From positions 84,672-148,671 of the forward strand of contig NZ_CAKASM010000003.1 in NCBI RefSeq assembly GCF_916858675.1: a stretch of 64,000 nt of DNA, in the 5' to 3' direction. Origin of the DNA: Sphingomonas sp. Leaf21. GTDB taxonomy: Bacteria; Pseudomonadota; Alphaproteobacteria; Sphingomonadales; Sphingomonadaceae. The notes under the pieces were generated by a model, which did no database searches, had not been told where the DNA came from, and saw only the letters and a program-made list of their open reading frames with translations. This document shows, in pieces, positions 9,731-17,792 of this stretch (position 1 is the first letter of the stretch; each line of letters opens with the position of its first letter). Position numbers and translations under genes: made by a program.

Positions 9731-11047
9731 TCACGCGTCGCCGAACACCCGCGCGAAGATCGTGTCGACATTCTTGTAATGATAATCGAGGTCGAACCGC
9801 GCCTCGATCTCTTCCGGCGACAGCGCGGCGGTCACGTCCGCATCGGCCTTGAGCAACTCCATCAGCGACAGTTCGCCGTCCGACTCCCACACCTTCATCG
9901 CATTGCGCTGGACCAGCCGATAGCTGTCTTCGCGGCTTACGCCCGCCTGGGTCAGGGCCAGCAGGACGCGCTGCGAATGGACCAGGCCGCCCATCTTGTT
10001 GAGGTTCTTCTCCATCCGTGCCGGATAGACGACCAGCTTGTCGATCACGCCCGTCAGGCGGGCCAGCGCGAAGTCGAGCGTGATGGTTGCGTCGGGGCCG
10101 ATATAGCGCTCGACCGAGGAATGGCTGATGTCGCGCTCATGCCATAGCGCGACATTCTCCAGCGCCGGGGTCACGTAACCGCGTACCATACGGGCCAGGC
10201 CGGTCAGGTTCTCGGTCAGCACCGGATTGCGCTTGTGCGGCATCGCCGACGAACCCTTCTGGCCGGGCGAGAAATATTCCTCCGCTTCCAGCACCTCGGT
10301 ACGTTGCAGGTGGCGCACCTCGGTCGCCAGGCGCTCGATCGAGCTGGCGATGACGCCCAGCGTGGCGAAGAACATCGCATGGCGATCGCGCGGGATGACC
10401 TGGGTCGAGACGGGCTCGACGGTCAGGCCCATCTTCTCGGCGACATGGGCTTCGACGCGCGGGTCGATATTGGCGAAGGTGCCGACCGCGCCCGAGATGG
10501 CGCAGGTGGCGATATCGGCGCGCGCCGCGACCAGGCGGGCACGGTTGCGGTCGAACTCGGCATAGGCCTGGGCCAGTTTCAGGCCGAACGTCACCGGCTC
10601 CGCATGGATGCCATGGCTGCGCCCGATGGTCGGCGTCAGCTTGTGCTCCAGCGCGCGGCGCTTGATGACGGCGAGCAGCGCGTCAAGATCCTCGAGAAGG
10701 ATGTCGGAGGCGCGCGCGAGCTGCACCGCCAGGCAGGTGTCGAGTACGTCGGACGAGGTCATGCCCTGATGCAGGAAGCGCGCTTCCGGACCGGTGCGCT
10801 CGGCGACATGGGTCAGGAAGGCGATGACGTCGTGCTTCGTCTCCGCCTCGATCGAATCGATACGGTCGATGTCGAAATCCCCGGCGGCCTTGTCGGCTTC
10901 CCAGATGCGCGCGGCGGCTTGCCTGGGCACGACGCCCAGTTCGGCGAGCGCGTCGGTGGCGTGCGCCTCGATCTCGAACCAGATGCGGAAGCGGGTCTGC
11001 GGATCCCAGATCCGGGTCATGGGGGCACGGGAATAGCGCGGAATCAT
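9731..11047 (-). CDS. purB: Adenylosuccinate lyase
   Basis: Catalyses two fumarate-releasing steps: SAICAR to AICAR, and adenylosuccinate to AMP. The fumarase/aspartase superfamily signature GQKGSSAMPHKRNP is present near residue 270, with the flexible-loop catalytic Ser in GSSAMP. GRSHGIHAEPVTFG carries the catalytic His region and GMTSSDVLDT is the substrate loop. Length is 438 residues, typical. The ATG at 11047 gives MIPRYSRAPMTRIWDP, the common N-terminus, behind GAAGG. A long inverted repeat lies 22-75 bases upstream in the leader. Confidence 0.97.
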   Translation of the reverse strand: MIPRYSRAPMTRIWDPQTRFRIWFEIEAHATDALAELGVVPRQAAARIWEADKAAGDFDIDRIDSIEAETKHDVIAFLTHVAERTGPEARFLHQGMTSSDVLDTCLAVQLARASDILLEDLDALLAVIKRRALEHKLTPTIGRSHGIHAEPVTFGLKLAQAYAEFDRNRARLVAARADIATCAISGAVGTFANIDPRVEAHVAEKMGLTVEPVSTQVIPRDRHAMFFATLGVIASSIERLATEVRHLQRTEVLEAEEYFSPGQKGSSAMPHKRNPVLTENLTGLARMVRGYVTPALENVALWHERDISHSSVERYIGPDATITLDFALARLTGVIDKLVVYPARMEKNLNKMGGLVHSQRVLLALTQAGVSREDSYRLVQRNAMKVWESDGELSLMELLKADADVTAALSPEEIEARFDLDYHYKNVDTIFARVFGDA

Positions 11048-11068
11048 GGGGCACCTTCAGGTCGTGGA

Positions 11069-11122
11069 AACGGCACAGCTCACCGTGCACTCCCTCTCGG
11101 AATCACGGTGTGTCGTGCCGTT
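11069..11122 (-). promoter_or_regulatory. Large inverted repeat in the purB leader
   Basis: AACGGCAC (11069-11076) plus CACCGTG (11081-11087) pair with CACGGTG (11104-11110) plus GTGCCGTT (11115-11122). This gives two perfect helices of 7 and 8 base pairs separated by a symmetric 4x4 internal loop, with a 16-base apical loop. It begins 22 bases upstream of the purB start codon. It could be a regulator-binding site or a leader RNA structure; no known riboswitch core is recognised. Confidence 0.6.
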
Positions 11123-11261
11123 AGCAGGGACGAGCCGAGCCTTCAAATCCTGGAGCATCATACCCATATGGCAAAATGCAGATTGGGAACGTATCTCTAA
11201 CAACGAAGATGCTTTTCCGATCTTCATAGTCATCGTTCGACCAGAGTAAGGGAGAGACGAG

Positions 11262-11711
11262 ATGATGAAATACGCTTTTCTTGCCGGTGCCATGATGGTG
11301 TCGGCCCCGGTGTTTGCGCAGACCACGACGGCGCCTGCCCAAACCTCACCCGCCCCGGCACAGGCTGCGCCCGCAACCACAGCGGATCCGGCACAGGCGG
11401 CGCAACCCGCGACCGACCCGGCCGCCGCGACTCCGGAGCAGGGCCAGGTCCAGGCGACCGGCAGCCAGATCGCCCAAGTCGTGGACACGCAGTTCCCGAC
11501 CTATGACAAGAATGGCGACGGGCAGCTCAGCAAGGCCGAATTCTCGCAGTGGATGGTCGCGCTGAAGTCGCAGACCGACCCGTCGACCAAGGCCGAGGCG
11601 CCCGCGACCAAGAAATGGGTCGGCACCGCCTTCGCCCAGGCCGACACGGACAAGAACAAGTCGGTGTCCAAGTCCGAACTGACCGGGTTTCTGAGCCAGG
11701 GCCAGGGCTAA
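11262..11711 (+). CDS. Secreted EF-hand calcium-binding protein
   Basis: A 149-residue exported protein. Its signal peptide (MMKYAFLAGAMMVSAPVFAQ) is followed by a low-complexity Ala/Pro/Thr linker (about 21-65). Two EF-hand loops follow: DKNGDGQLSKAE at residues 82-93, a canonical 12-residue calcium loop, and DTDKNKSVSKSE at 128-139, also near canonical. It probably binds calcium in the periplasm; the function is unknown. A strong terminator follows directly. Confidence 0.85.
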   Translation: MMKYAFLAGAMMVSAPVFAQTTTAPAQTSPAPAQAAPATTADPAQAAQPATDPAAATPEQGQVQATGSQIAQVVDTQFPTYDKNGDGQLSKAEFSQWMVALKSQTDPSTKAEAPATKKWVGTAFAQADTDKNKSVSKSELTGFLSQGQG

Positions 11712-11766
11712 ACGCCTAGTCGGGACATCCCTCCGTCCCGACAGCATCCCCGAGCGGGGAGAAGCG

Positions 11767-11800
11767 GGGCCGCCGTACCATCGGGTACGGCGGCCCTTTT
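11767..11800 (+). terminator. Rho-independent terminator of the EF-hand gene
   Basis: A perfect 13-base-pair stem (11767-11779 with 11784-11796) with a 4-base loop is followed by TTTT, 55 bases after the EF-hand stop codon. Confidence 0.92.
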
Positions 11801-11808
11801 CCGTTTAA

Positions 11809-11952
11809 ATCCTCCCCATCATCGATGGGGCGGGGGACCGACCGGCGCAGCCGGGTGGTGGAGGGGCGGCGGCGTCAGCCGCCGTCTGCGACGGCGCTCC
11901 CATGCCCACGCTGGCGCGATGGTCCCCCTCGCCAAGCAAGCTCGGGAGGAAT
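11809..11952. repeat. Family B repeat element
   Basis: It begins with CCTCCCCATC-ATC-GATGGGG and the GGTGGTGGAGGGGC core and ends with a GGTCCCCCTC...GGGAGGA right end, the layout of the copies at 17.6 and 63.7 kb. It occupies most of the 325-base gap between the EF-hand gene and rplY; the remainder is two terminators. Confidence 0.85.
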
Positions 11953-11963
11953 CAGTAGGGCAC

Positions 11964-11996
11964 GAAAAAGGGCAGGGGCGTTGCCGCCACCTGCCC
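11964..11996 (-). terminator. Rho-independent terminator of rplY
   Basis: GGGCAGG (11970-11976) pairs with CCTGCCC (11990-11996). Read on the minus strand, the stem is followed by TTTTT, 41 bases past the rplY stop codon. Confidence 0.85.
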
Positions 11997-12036
11997 TGAT
12001 TTCGTCCGCTCGCTCGTGCGAGGGAGCGAGGCCCGA

Positions 12037-12654
12037 TCAGGCCTCTTCCGAACCTTCGGCCTGGGCCTCGGCGTCGGCGGCTTCGTCCGCGGCGGTCGGA
12101 ACCGTCGGCGGAACGATCGTCGCGATCGCGAAGTCGCGGTCGTCGATCGCCGGGGTGGCGCCCTTGGGCAGCTTCACGTCCGAGATGTGGATCGCGTCAC
12201 CGACTTCCAGACCCTTCAGCGAGATGGCGATCTCGGCGGGAATGTCAGCGGCGTCGACGACGATCTCGATCTCGTGGCGGGTGATGTTCAGGACACCGCC
12301 CTGCTTGATGCCACGGCTTTCCTCTTCGTCGGTGAAGACGACCGGAACGGCGACGGTGACGGTCTCATGCTCGCCGATGCGCAGGAAGTCGACATGCAGC
12401 GGGCGGTCGGAAACCGGATGGAACGCGACGTCCTTCGCCAGCGTGCGCTGGCCGTCCACCATGATGACCGAGGTGAAGAAGTGACCGGTCATCAGAGCCT
12501 TGACGAGGGCCTTCTCTTCGAGATGGATCGACGCGGCGGCCTGGTTACGGCCATAGATCACGGCGGGGACGCGGCCTTCACGACGCAGCGAACGGGAGGC
12601 TCCCTTGCCAACCTGATCGCGCGTCTCGGCGGCGAGCGTAAGGGTGTCGCTCAT
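12037..12654 (-). CDS. rplY: 50S ribosomal protein L25/Ctc
   Basis: 5S rRNA-binding protein of the large ribosomal subunit, long (CTC) form. The N-terminal L25 domain (about 1-95) has [20 protein letters not shown] and AVIYGRNQ. The C-terminal TL5 domain includes [18 protein letters not shown] and a polyacidic Ala/Glu tail. Length is 205 residues. The ATG at 12654 gives the usual [18 protein letters not shown]; longer in-frame readings add an unlike 41-residue extension. Confidence 0.96.
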   Translation of the reverse strand: MSDTLTLAAETRDQVGKGASRSLRREGRVPAVIYGRNQAAASIHLEEKALVKALMTGHFFTSVIMVDGQRTLAKDVAFHPVSDRPLHVDFLRIGEHETVTVAVPVVFTDEEESRGIKQGGVLNITRHEIEIVVDAADIPAEIAISLKGLEVGDAIHISDVKLPKGATPAIDDRDFAIATIVPPTVPTAADEAADAEAQAEGSEEA

Positions 12655-12778
12655 TCCAGTTACTCCGAAACAAAATGGATATGGTTTTCCCGACCACGCC
12701 TCCAGGGATGACCATGACCGGAAGCGGCGGCGCATAGCGGCAAAGTCTGCAAAAGACAAGCCATGCGCCCCCGCCACC

Positions 12779-13345
12779 TCAAAAGCGGATGGGCAGGCCG
12801 ATCAGGATGCGGCCGTGCTTGCTTCCGCCCTGTGCGCGCAGACGGACACCGACATTGCGGCCGATCTGCCGTTCGATGCCGATTCCGCCGACCAGCCCGC
12901 TGGGACCGTTGCCGTCGTCGTCGATGACGTTTCGCGACAGCCGGACGTCGTAACGATAGCCGCCATAGCCCGCCTCGGCGAATACCATGGTGCGTTCGCC
13001 GAGGACATAGCCCGCCCGCGCGGTCACGCTATAGCCCCAGCGCGCCTTCTGTTCGTAGAAGGCGAAAATTTCCTGGCTGCGCACGGTGCCGCCCCCGGCT
13101 TGGACCGCCACTTCGCCCCCCAGGCGCAAGCGGTCGCTGACGGGCAGCATGATACCGGCAAAGCCACCCCCGGCCAGCCCCGCCCCCACATATTTGCGGC
13201 TGTTGACGTCATCGCCAAGGCGGAAGCCATGGATCAGGACCCCGGCCTCCGGTCCCGCATAAGGGCCAGCAAAGGCGGGCTTGTCCTGCGCGAAGGCGGT
13301 CGCGGGCAGGCAGATCAGCAGGGCGGCGGCAAACAGGAGGCGCAT
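12779..13345 (-). CDS. Small outer-membrane beta-barrel protein
   Basis: A 188-residue exported protein. Signal peptide [20 protein letters not shown]; alternating hydrophobic/aromatic strands ([38 protein letters not shown]) and a C-terminal Phe (ILIGLPIRF) mark an eight-stranded-type barrel like the OmpW/Opacity porin folds. Substrate is unknown. Start at 13345 is chosen for the signal peptide. Confidence 0.75.
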   Translation of the reverse strand: MRLLFAAALLICLPATAFAQDKPAFAGPYAGPEAGVLIHGFRLGDDVNSRKYVGAGLAGGGFAGIMLPVSDRLRLGGEVAVQAGGGTVRSQEIFAFYEQKARWGYSVTARAGYVLGERTMVFAEAGYGGYRYDVRLSRNVIDDDGNGPSGLVGGIGIERQIGRNVGVRLRAQGGSKHGRILIGLPIRF

Positions 13346-13436
13346 CGGAAACGTCCTTTGGTCATAGGGGCTCCCCATCGATTCCCTATCGAGGTTGATG
13401 TATGATGATTATGAATTTCTGTAAAACAGAAAGAAT

Positions 13437-14069
13437 GTGATGCTGGGCAGATATTTCATAAGCCGTGGGCGCGCGCGGGTGGTGCGGGTGTTCGCGCTGC
13501 TGTGCTTCCTGATCGCGGGGGCGGGGGCGGCGACGCTACCGACGATGCTGGTGGGTCCGCAGTGGCAGGCCTTCATGATCGACTGCGATGACGGATGCCG
13601 CCCCAAGCCCCAGCCGCTCGATCAATTGTCGCCGGAGGTCCGACACGTCATCGCCAGCTTGCCCCGGGCCCCGGAACGAATGACCGCCGCCATGGCGGAC
13701 CCCTATTGGTGGTGGCGGTTGTTCGGCATCCAGACGCTCAACGTCTTGCCCTTCGCCATTTTGTTCTTTTCCGTCGGCATGGCGCTCTGGCGGTTTAGCA
13801 GCCGTCAGGAGCATCGCGACTGGAGCGGGATACGATGGTTGCAGCGGGCAACCGCCGCCGGGATCGTGATGGCCGTCGCCGAACCCGTAGCGCAGGTGCT
13901 GCGTGATGCGGTCTATCTAACGGCGGTTGCGGATATCGAGACATTTTCCCATTCGATCGACTTTACCGAAATTATCGACAACCTGCTGTTCGCCGGTGCC
14001 GCCTGGGCCGCGATCTGGGCGCTGGCGGCGGGGTTGCGCGCGCGGGGCGACCTGGCCGAGATCGTCTGA
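13437..14069 (+). CDS. DUF2975-type membrane protein
   Basis: A 210-residue integral membrane protein with four predicted helices (about residues 16-38, 98-120, 133-155 and 178-200). A WWWRLFGIQ segment precedes the second. Spacing of the helices and immediate coupling to a small Cro/CI regulator fit the DUF2975 group, whose function is unknown. The stop overlaps the start of the regulator gene (TGATG). Base composition is like its neighbours. Confidence 0.72.
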   Translation: MMLGRYFISRGRARVVRVFALLCFLIAGAGAATLPTMLVGPQWQAFMIDCDDGCRPKPQPLDQLSPEVRHVIASLPRAPERMTAAMADPYWWWRLFGIQTLNVLPFAILFFSVGMALWRFSSRQEHRDWSGIRWLQRATAAGIVMAVAEPVAQVLRDAVYLTAVADIETFSHSIDFTEIIDNLLFAGAAWAAIWALAAGLRARGDLAEIV

Positions 14070-14299
14070 TGCCCGTCACCGTCAATCTCGATCTCATGCT
14101 GGTACGGCGCAAGGTGAAGTCGAAGGACCTGGCCGAGGCGATCGGGATCACCGAATCGAACCTGTCGCTGCTGAAGTCGGGCAAGGTGAAGGGCGTGCGC
14201 TTTTCGACGCTGGCCGCCATCTGCCGCTATCTGGAATGCGAGCCGGGGGACATATTGGGCTATGAGCCGTCGGACGACGATCTGACGGCGGAGGAATAG
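14069..14299 (+). CDS. Small XRE/Cro-CI family transcriptional regulator
   Basis: A 76-residue protein that is almost entirely a helix-turn-helix domain: LVRRKVKSKDLAEAIGITES, NLSLLKSGKVKGVRF and LAAICRYLECEPGDILGY. This resembles the YozG-like regulators found next to DUF2975 proteins. It overlaps the upstream membrane gene by one base, so the two are translated from one transcript. It probably autoregulates the pair, with the membrane protein as partner or antagonist; that is inference. Confidence 0.85.
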   Translation: MPVTVNLDLMLVRRKVKSKDLAEAIGITESNLSLLKSGKVKGVRFSTLAAICRYLECEPGDILGYEPSDDDLTAEE

Positions 14300-14349
14300 G
14301 CGATCCGCGCCGCCGATCCTGAGGGATGGCGGCGCGGGGGACGCCGGAT

Positions 14350-15249
14350 TCAATAGGCGATCCGCTGCGCCTTGATCCCCTGCTTGGCGAGCTGCGCCTG
14401 GACACTGTCGTTGCCCGCCAGATGGCCCGCTCCGACCGCGATGAAGATGGTGCCGGGCTTGGCCATCCGCTGCTTGATCCACGTCGCCCAGCGGGCGTTG
14501 CGGTCGGTCAGCAGGGTCTTGGTGACCTCGGGCGAGTCCTTCAGGCTGTCGTTCATCGTGCGGGCCAGCGCGTCGGGATCGCCCTTGACCCATTCGTCGA
14601 CCATCTCGGCCATTTCCTCGCCCGCCTTGGGCAGGTCGTCGACGGTCGAGGTCAGGAAGTCGATCTGCGCCTTTTGCGACAGCCCGTTGAAATAGCCGAT
14701 CTGCTGTTCGGCGGTTTCCAGGCCCGCGACCGGCTTGCCCGCCGCCTTGGCCGCATCGGCGAGTACGGTTTCCGGTCCGTTCTTGGGGTCATAACCCAGC
14801 TTCTGGATCGGCGCGATCGACAGGGTGACGCCCGCCAGCCACGGCTTCATCCGGTCGAACGCCTGCGGCGGCAGCCCCGCGTCGGTCAGCGCCTTCAGAT
14901 AGGCGCCACGCTTGTCGGCGGGCAGTTGCTCGGTCAGTGTCGGGCCAGCGGTGATGATGCCGTTCTTCAACACGATCTGCTGCATCGTCGCCTGGTCCGG
15001 CTGGACCATTTCCAGGACGAGCTGGTCGGACTTGTCGAACGCGGTCTTCACCGCCTCGTCGAACCAGGTCAGGCCCGGCTTCAGGACATGGATGGTGCCG
15101 AACAGATAGATGGTGGTGTCGGCATCCTTGACCACCCACAGCGCGGGATCGGCGTCGTTCGGATTCTGGGCGGGTTTGGTCTGCGCGCAGGCCGGTAGCG
15201 CCAGCATCAGCGCGAGCGAGGTGAGGGCGGCTTTCATGATCGTCTTCAT
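14350..15249 (-). CDS. TraB/GumN family protein
   Basis: A 299-residue exported protein (signal MKTIMKAALTSLALMLALPA ending in a Cys-containing ACAQ). The two TraB-family GxxH motifs are present: LFGTIHVLKPG (GTIH at residues 51-54) and AVGAGHLAGNDSV near the C-terminus; conserved glutamates such as LETAEQQ lie between. Family members are metal-dependent, Tiki-like hydrolases in some cases; the bacterial substrate is unknown. It lies between two regulator/membrane-protein modules, with no sign of cotranscription with either. Confidence 0.88.
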   Translation of the reverse strand: MKTIMKAALTSLALMLALPACAQTKPAQNPNDADPALWVVKDADTTIYLFGTIHVLKPGLTWFDEAVKTAFDKSDQLVLEMVQPDQATMQQIVLKNGIITAGPTLTEQLPADKRGAYLKALTDAGLPPQAFDRMKPWLAGVTLSIAPIQKLGYDPKNGPETVLADAAKAAGKPVAGLETAEQQIGYFNGLSQKAQIDFLTSTVDDLPKAGEEMAEMVDEWVKGDPDALARTMNDSLKDSPEVTKTLLTDRNARWATWIKQRMAKPGTIFIAVGAGHLAGNDSVQAQLAKQGIKAQRIAY

Positions 15250-15292
15250 GGGATCAGGCTTTCGGAAAGAAAAGGGCGGAGAGGCAAGGGGA

Positions 15293-15730
15293 TCAGCGAT
15301 ATTTGCGCCACGCCCAGACGATGCCGCAACTCAGCATCAGCGCGCCATAGACCCATTCGAACTGCACCGGGGGCACCAGCCCGCCACGCCACAGGAACCA
15401 CCAGACGGGTACGCCCAGGCTGACGACATAGAAGGCGGCAAGAGCGCCGTCGCGATAGGCGCGGCTTTCATGCTCATCCACCACGCGGTGCCAGCGCCAC
15501 GAGATGAACGGGACCACCAGGCCGCAGATCATCGCCATCAGGACCGCGAACCATGTCGGCAACGGCGTGGTCCACATGTCGAAGGGACCATGTTTCACCC
15601 CTGGCGGCGTGGCGCCGAACGCCATGAGCGACATGGCCATGCCCATTACGCCGCCGACAGCGGCGGAGACGCCGAGCAGTCGATGATTGGCCCGCTCGCT
15701 GGGGCCCTTGGTGGACGGCTGGGTACTCAT
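15293..15730 (-). CDS. Four-helix membrane protein, last gene of a regulator operon
   Basis: A 145-residue protein with four hydrophobic helices (about 20-42, 57-78, 93-113 and 122-141) and a charged loop WRWHRVVDEHESRAYRDGA. No family is recognised. The ATG at 15730 overlaps the stop of the preceding small gene (ATGA), part of a chain of four overlapping genes starting with an XRE regulator at 16533. Confidence 0.75.
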   Translation of the reverse strand: MSTQPSTKGPSERANHRLLGVSAAVGGVMGMAMSLMAFGATPPGVKHGPFDMWTTPLPTWFAVLMAMICGLVVPFISWRWHRVVDEHESRAYRDGALAAFYVVSLGVPVWWFLWRGGLVPPVQFEWVYGALMLSCGIVWAWRKYR

Positions 15731-15909
15731 GGTCGCACCTCGATGGACAGGTGGATGGAGACATGGGGCGCATGGGACAGCTGCGCTGCGACGGGGCCGG
15801 CGGGATCGATCGCCCGGAGCGCGACCTGACCGATCTGCCCGGCGCCCCAGCCGAGCAGCGACAGGGTGATGCCTGCGCCGATCGCCGCATGGACCAGACG
15901 GCGGCTCAT
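15727..15909 (-). CDS. Small single-helix membrane or exported protein
   Basis: A 60-residue protein. MSRRLVHAAIGAGITLSLLG is a membrane helix or uncleaved signal, followed by a short polar tail (HAPHVSIHLSIEVRP). No family is recognised. It overlaps both neighbours by 4 bases (ATGA each side), which is the main evidence that it is a real gene. Confidence 0.65.
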   Translation of the reverse strand: MSRRLVHAAIGAGITLSLLGWGAGQIGQVALRAIDPAGPVAAQLSHAPHVSIHLSIEVRP

Positions 15910-16352
15910 GCGCGCACCCGCTGGATGACGTAGAAGCCCAGGCCGGTCGCCGCCGAGATCAGCCAGGCGACATAGCCCGGATTGGACAGCGGGACATATT
16001 TGGCCGCGATCGTGACCGCCGCCTGCAGCAGGAAACCGCTGAATCCGATCACCGCCCAGGTCTGCACGGCCAGCAGCCGCTGCACCTCGTCCGCGTCGCG
16101 CCAGTTGCGCCACGACACGATGATCGCCAGCGACAGGACCGGGATCAGCGACGCATCGACGATCCAGTCCGGTGTCGGATGGCGCTGACCGCCGCGCACG
16201 CCATCGATGACACCGTCGATAAAGGGAAGGCCCATCATCACGGCCGCGGTCACGCCCGCCAGCGCCACGCGCCGCCGGTTCTTTCGCGCCGTGCGCTCGG
16301 CGAACCGCGCCTCGCCCCAACCGGCGCCCTTACTCACCGTCATGCTCGTCAT
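15906..16352 (-). CDS. Four-helix membrane protein, second gene of a regulator operon
   Basis: A 148-residue protein. A basic N-terminus (ARKNRRRVALAG) leads into helices at about 30-50, 66-80, 95-118 and 125-145. No family is recognised. Starts at 16352 or 16343 both overlap the end of the regulator gene, so translation is coupled. It is probably the membrane partner of the XRE regulator. Confidence 0.72.
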   Translation of the reverse strand: MTSMTVSKGAGWGEARFAERTARKNRRRVALAGVTAAVMMGLPFIDGVIDGVRGGQRHPTPDWIVDASLIPVLSLAIIVSWRNWRDADEVQRLLAVQTWAVIGFSGFLLQAAVTIAAKYVPLSNPGYVAWLISAATGLGFYVIQRVRA

Positions 16353-16533
16353 CGAAAATCTCCTCGATCGGCATTTCGAACAGGCGGCCGATGCGGAACG
16401 CGAGCGGCAGCGACGGGTCGTATTTTCCCGTCTCGATGGCGTTGACGGCCTGTCGCGACACGTCCAGCCGCCCGGCCAGCTCGGCCTGGCTCCAGTTGCG
16501 TTCGGCGCGCAGCACCTTGAGGCGATTTCTCAT
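16330..16533 (-). CDS. Small XRE-family transcriptional regulator
   Basis: A 67-residue helix-turn-helix protein: MRNRLKVLRAERNWSQAELA, GRLDVSRQAVNAIETGKYDP, then FEMPIEEIFDDEHDGE. It closely follows the pattern of the short YgzD/PlcR-like regulators that control adjacent membrane proteins. GAGGAGG five bases ahead of the ATG at 16533 decides the start over an upstream ATG. It heads a four-gene overlapping operon, and its own upstream region is dense in TGTCA half-sites. Confidence 0.88.
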   Translation of the reverse strand: MRNRLKVLRAERNWSQAELAGRLDVSRQAVNAIETGKYDPSLPLAFRIGRLFEMPIEEIFDDEHDGE

Positions 16534-16563
16534 CTCGACCTCCTCTGGCATGGCTGGCCTCCC

Positions 16564-16648
16564 TTGTCATCACTCCATGACCTTATGTCAGGTGACCATG
16601 ACAAAATGACAGTGAGTCGCGACCATGTCAATAACACCTGACAAAATA
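16564..16648 (-). promoter_or_regulatory. TGTCA-rich operator/promoter region of the XRE operon
   Basis: In 85 bases there are six TGTCA/TGACA copies. TGTCAGGTG (16586-16594) and CACCTGACA (16635-16643) form a perfect 9-base inverted pair. TGACAAAAT occurs twice as a direct repeat (16599-16607 and 16639-16647), spaced exactly 40 bases. On the minus strand TTGACA (16626-16631) is a perfect -35 hexamer. This suggests autoregulation by the XRE protein, with DNA looping or cooperative binding over about four helical turns. The -10 hexamer is not clear. Confidence 0.6.
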
Positions 16649-16732
16649 TCATGCGTCGCTGACTTGGAGCCGATGAAGACGCTGCGCTCGCCTTGACCGC
16701 GAAGGGGGCATCCGCCAAAGCCTGCGCCCATT

Positions 16733-17620
16733 ATGCAGACCCGGAACGGACCCCCGGAAGGACCACTGTCCTTCCAGCGCATGATCCTCACCCTCCATGA
16801 CTATTGGAGCGAGCGGGGATGCGTGATCCTGCAACCCTATGACATGGAGATGGGGGCGGGCACCTTTCACCCGGCGACCACGCTGCGCGCGCTGGGCCCG
16901 GACAGCTGGAACGCCGCCTTCGTCCAGCCCTGCCGCCGCCCGACCGACGGCCGCTATGGCGAGAACCCCAACCGGCTCCAGCATTATTACCAGTATCAGG
17001 TGATCCTGAAGCCCTCGCCCGCCGACCTGCAGGACCTGTATCTGGGCAGCCTGGCGGCGATCGGCGTGGACATGGCCAAGCACGACATCCGCTTCGTCGA
17101 GGATGACTGGGAAAGCCCGACGCTGGGCGCCTGGGGACTGGGCTGGGAAGTCTGGTGCGACGGGATGGAGGTGACGCAGTTCACCTATTTCCAGCAGATG
17201 GGCGGATACGACATGAAGCCGGTCGCGGGCGAGCTGACCTACGGGCTGGAGCGGCTGGCGATGTATATCCAGGACGTCGACAACGTCTACGACCTGCGCT
17301 TCAACGATCAGGGCGTGTCCTATGGCGACGTGTTCCTCGAAAACGAGAAGCAGATGTCGACTTGGAACTTCGAGGTCGCCGACACCGACATGCTGTTCGA
17401 CGCGTTCCGCAAGGCGGCGGCCGAGTGCGAACGGTGCCTTGAGAGGAAGCTGCCCATCCCCGCCTATGAACAGGCGATCAAGGCCAGCCATACCTTCAAC
17501 CTGCTCCAGGCGCGCGGCGTGATCTCGGTGGCGGAGCGCCAGGCCTATATGGGCCGCGTCCGCGATCTGGCGAAGGGCGCATGCGGCGCCTGGATGGACA
17601 AGAACGGATGGGCGGCGTGA
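16733..17620 (+). CDS. glyQ: Glycine--tRNA ligase alpha subunit
   Basis: Catalytic alpha subunit of the bacterial alpha2-beta2 glycyl-tRNA synthetase. [56 protein letters not shown] and [12 protein letters not shown] are family-diagnostic. Length is 295 residues, typical. It is followed by glyS after a repeat-filled spacer of 172 bases. Confidence 0.98.
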   Translation: MQTRNGPPEGPLSFQRMILTLHDYWSERGCVILQPYDMEMGAGTFHPATTLRALGPDSWNAAFVQPCRRPTDGRYGENPNRLQHYYQYQVILKPSPADLQDLYLGSLAAIGVDMAKHDIRFVEDDWESPTLGAWGLGWEVWCDGMEVTQFTYFQQMGGYDMKPVAGELTYGLERLAMYIQDVDNVYDLRFNDQGVSYGDVFLENEKQMSTWNFEVADTDMLFDAFRKAAAECERCLERKLPIPAYEQAIKASHTFNLLQARGVISVAERQAYMGRVRDLAKGACGAWMDKNGWAA

Positions 17621-17628
17621 CCCTGCAC

Positions 17629-17781
17629 CCCCTTCCTCCCGGCGCAACGCGCGGGGAGGGGGACCATTGCGTCGGCAATGGTGGAGGGGCCGCCGCGCCA
17701 GCGGCGGGTGCCCGCCGCCCCCTCCACCGGCCCCTCCAAGTTTTGGGCCGGTCCCCCTCCCCATCGTTGATGGGGAGGAAT
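17629..17781. repeat. Family B repeat between glyQ and glyS
   Basis: A 150-base element with GGGGAGGGGGACCATTG..., GGTGGAGGGGC and the inverted end GGTCCCCCTCCCCATC-GATGGGGAGGAA. Its right end places GGGGAGGAA at 17772-17780, 6 bases ahead of a GTG and 12 ahead of the ATG of glyS, so the repeat may supply the ribosome-binding site. Confidence 0.85.
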
Positions 17782-17792
17782 TGAGAGTGACC

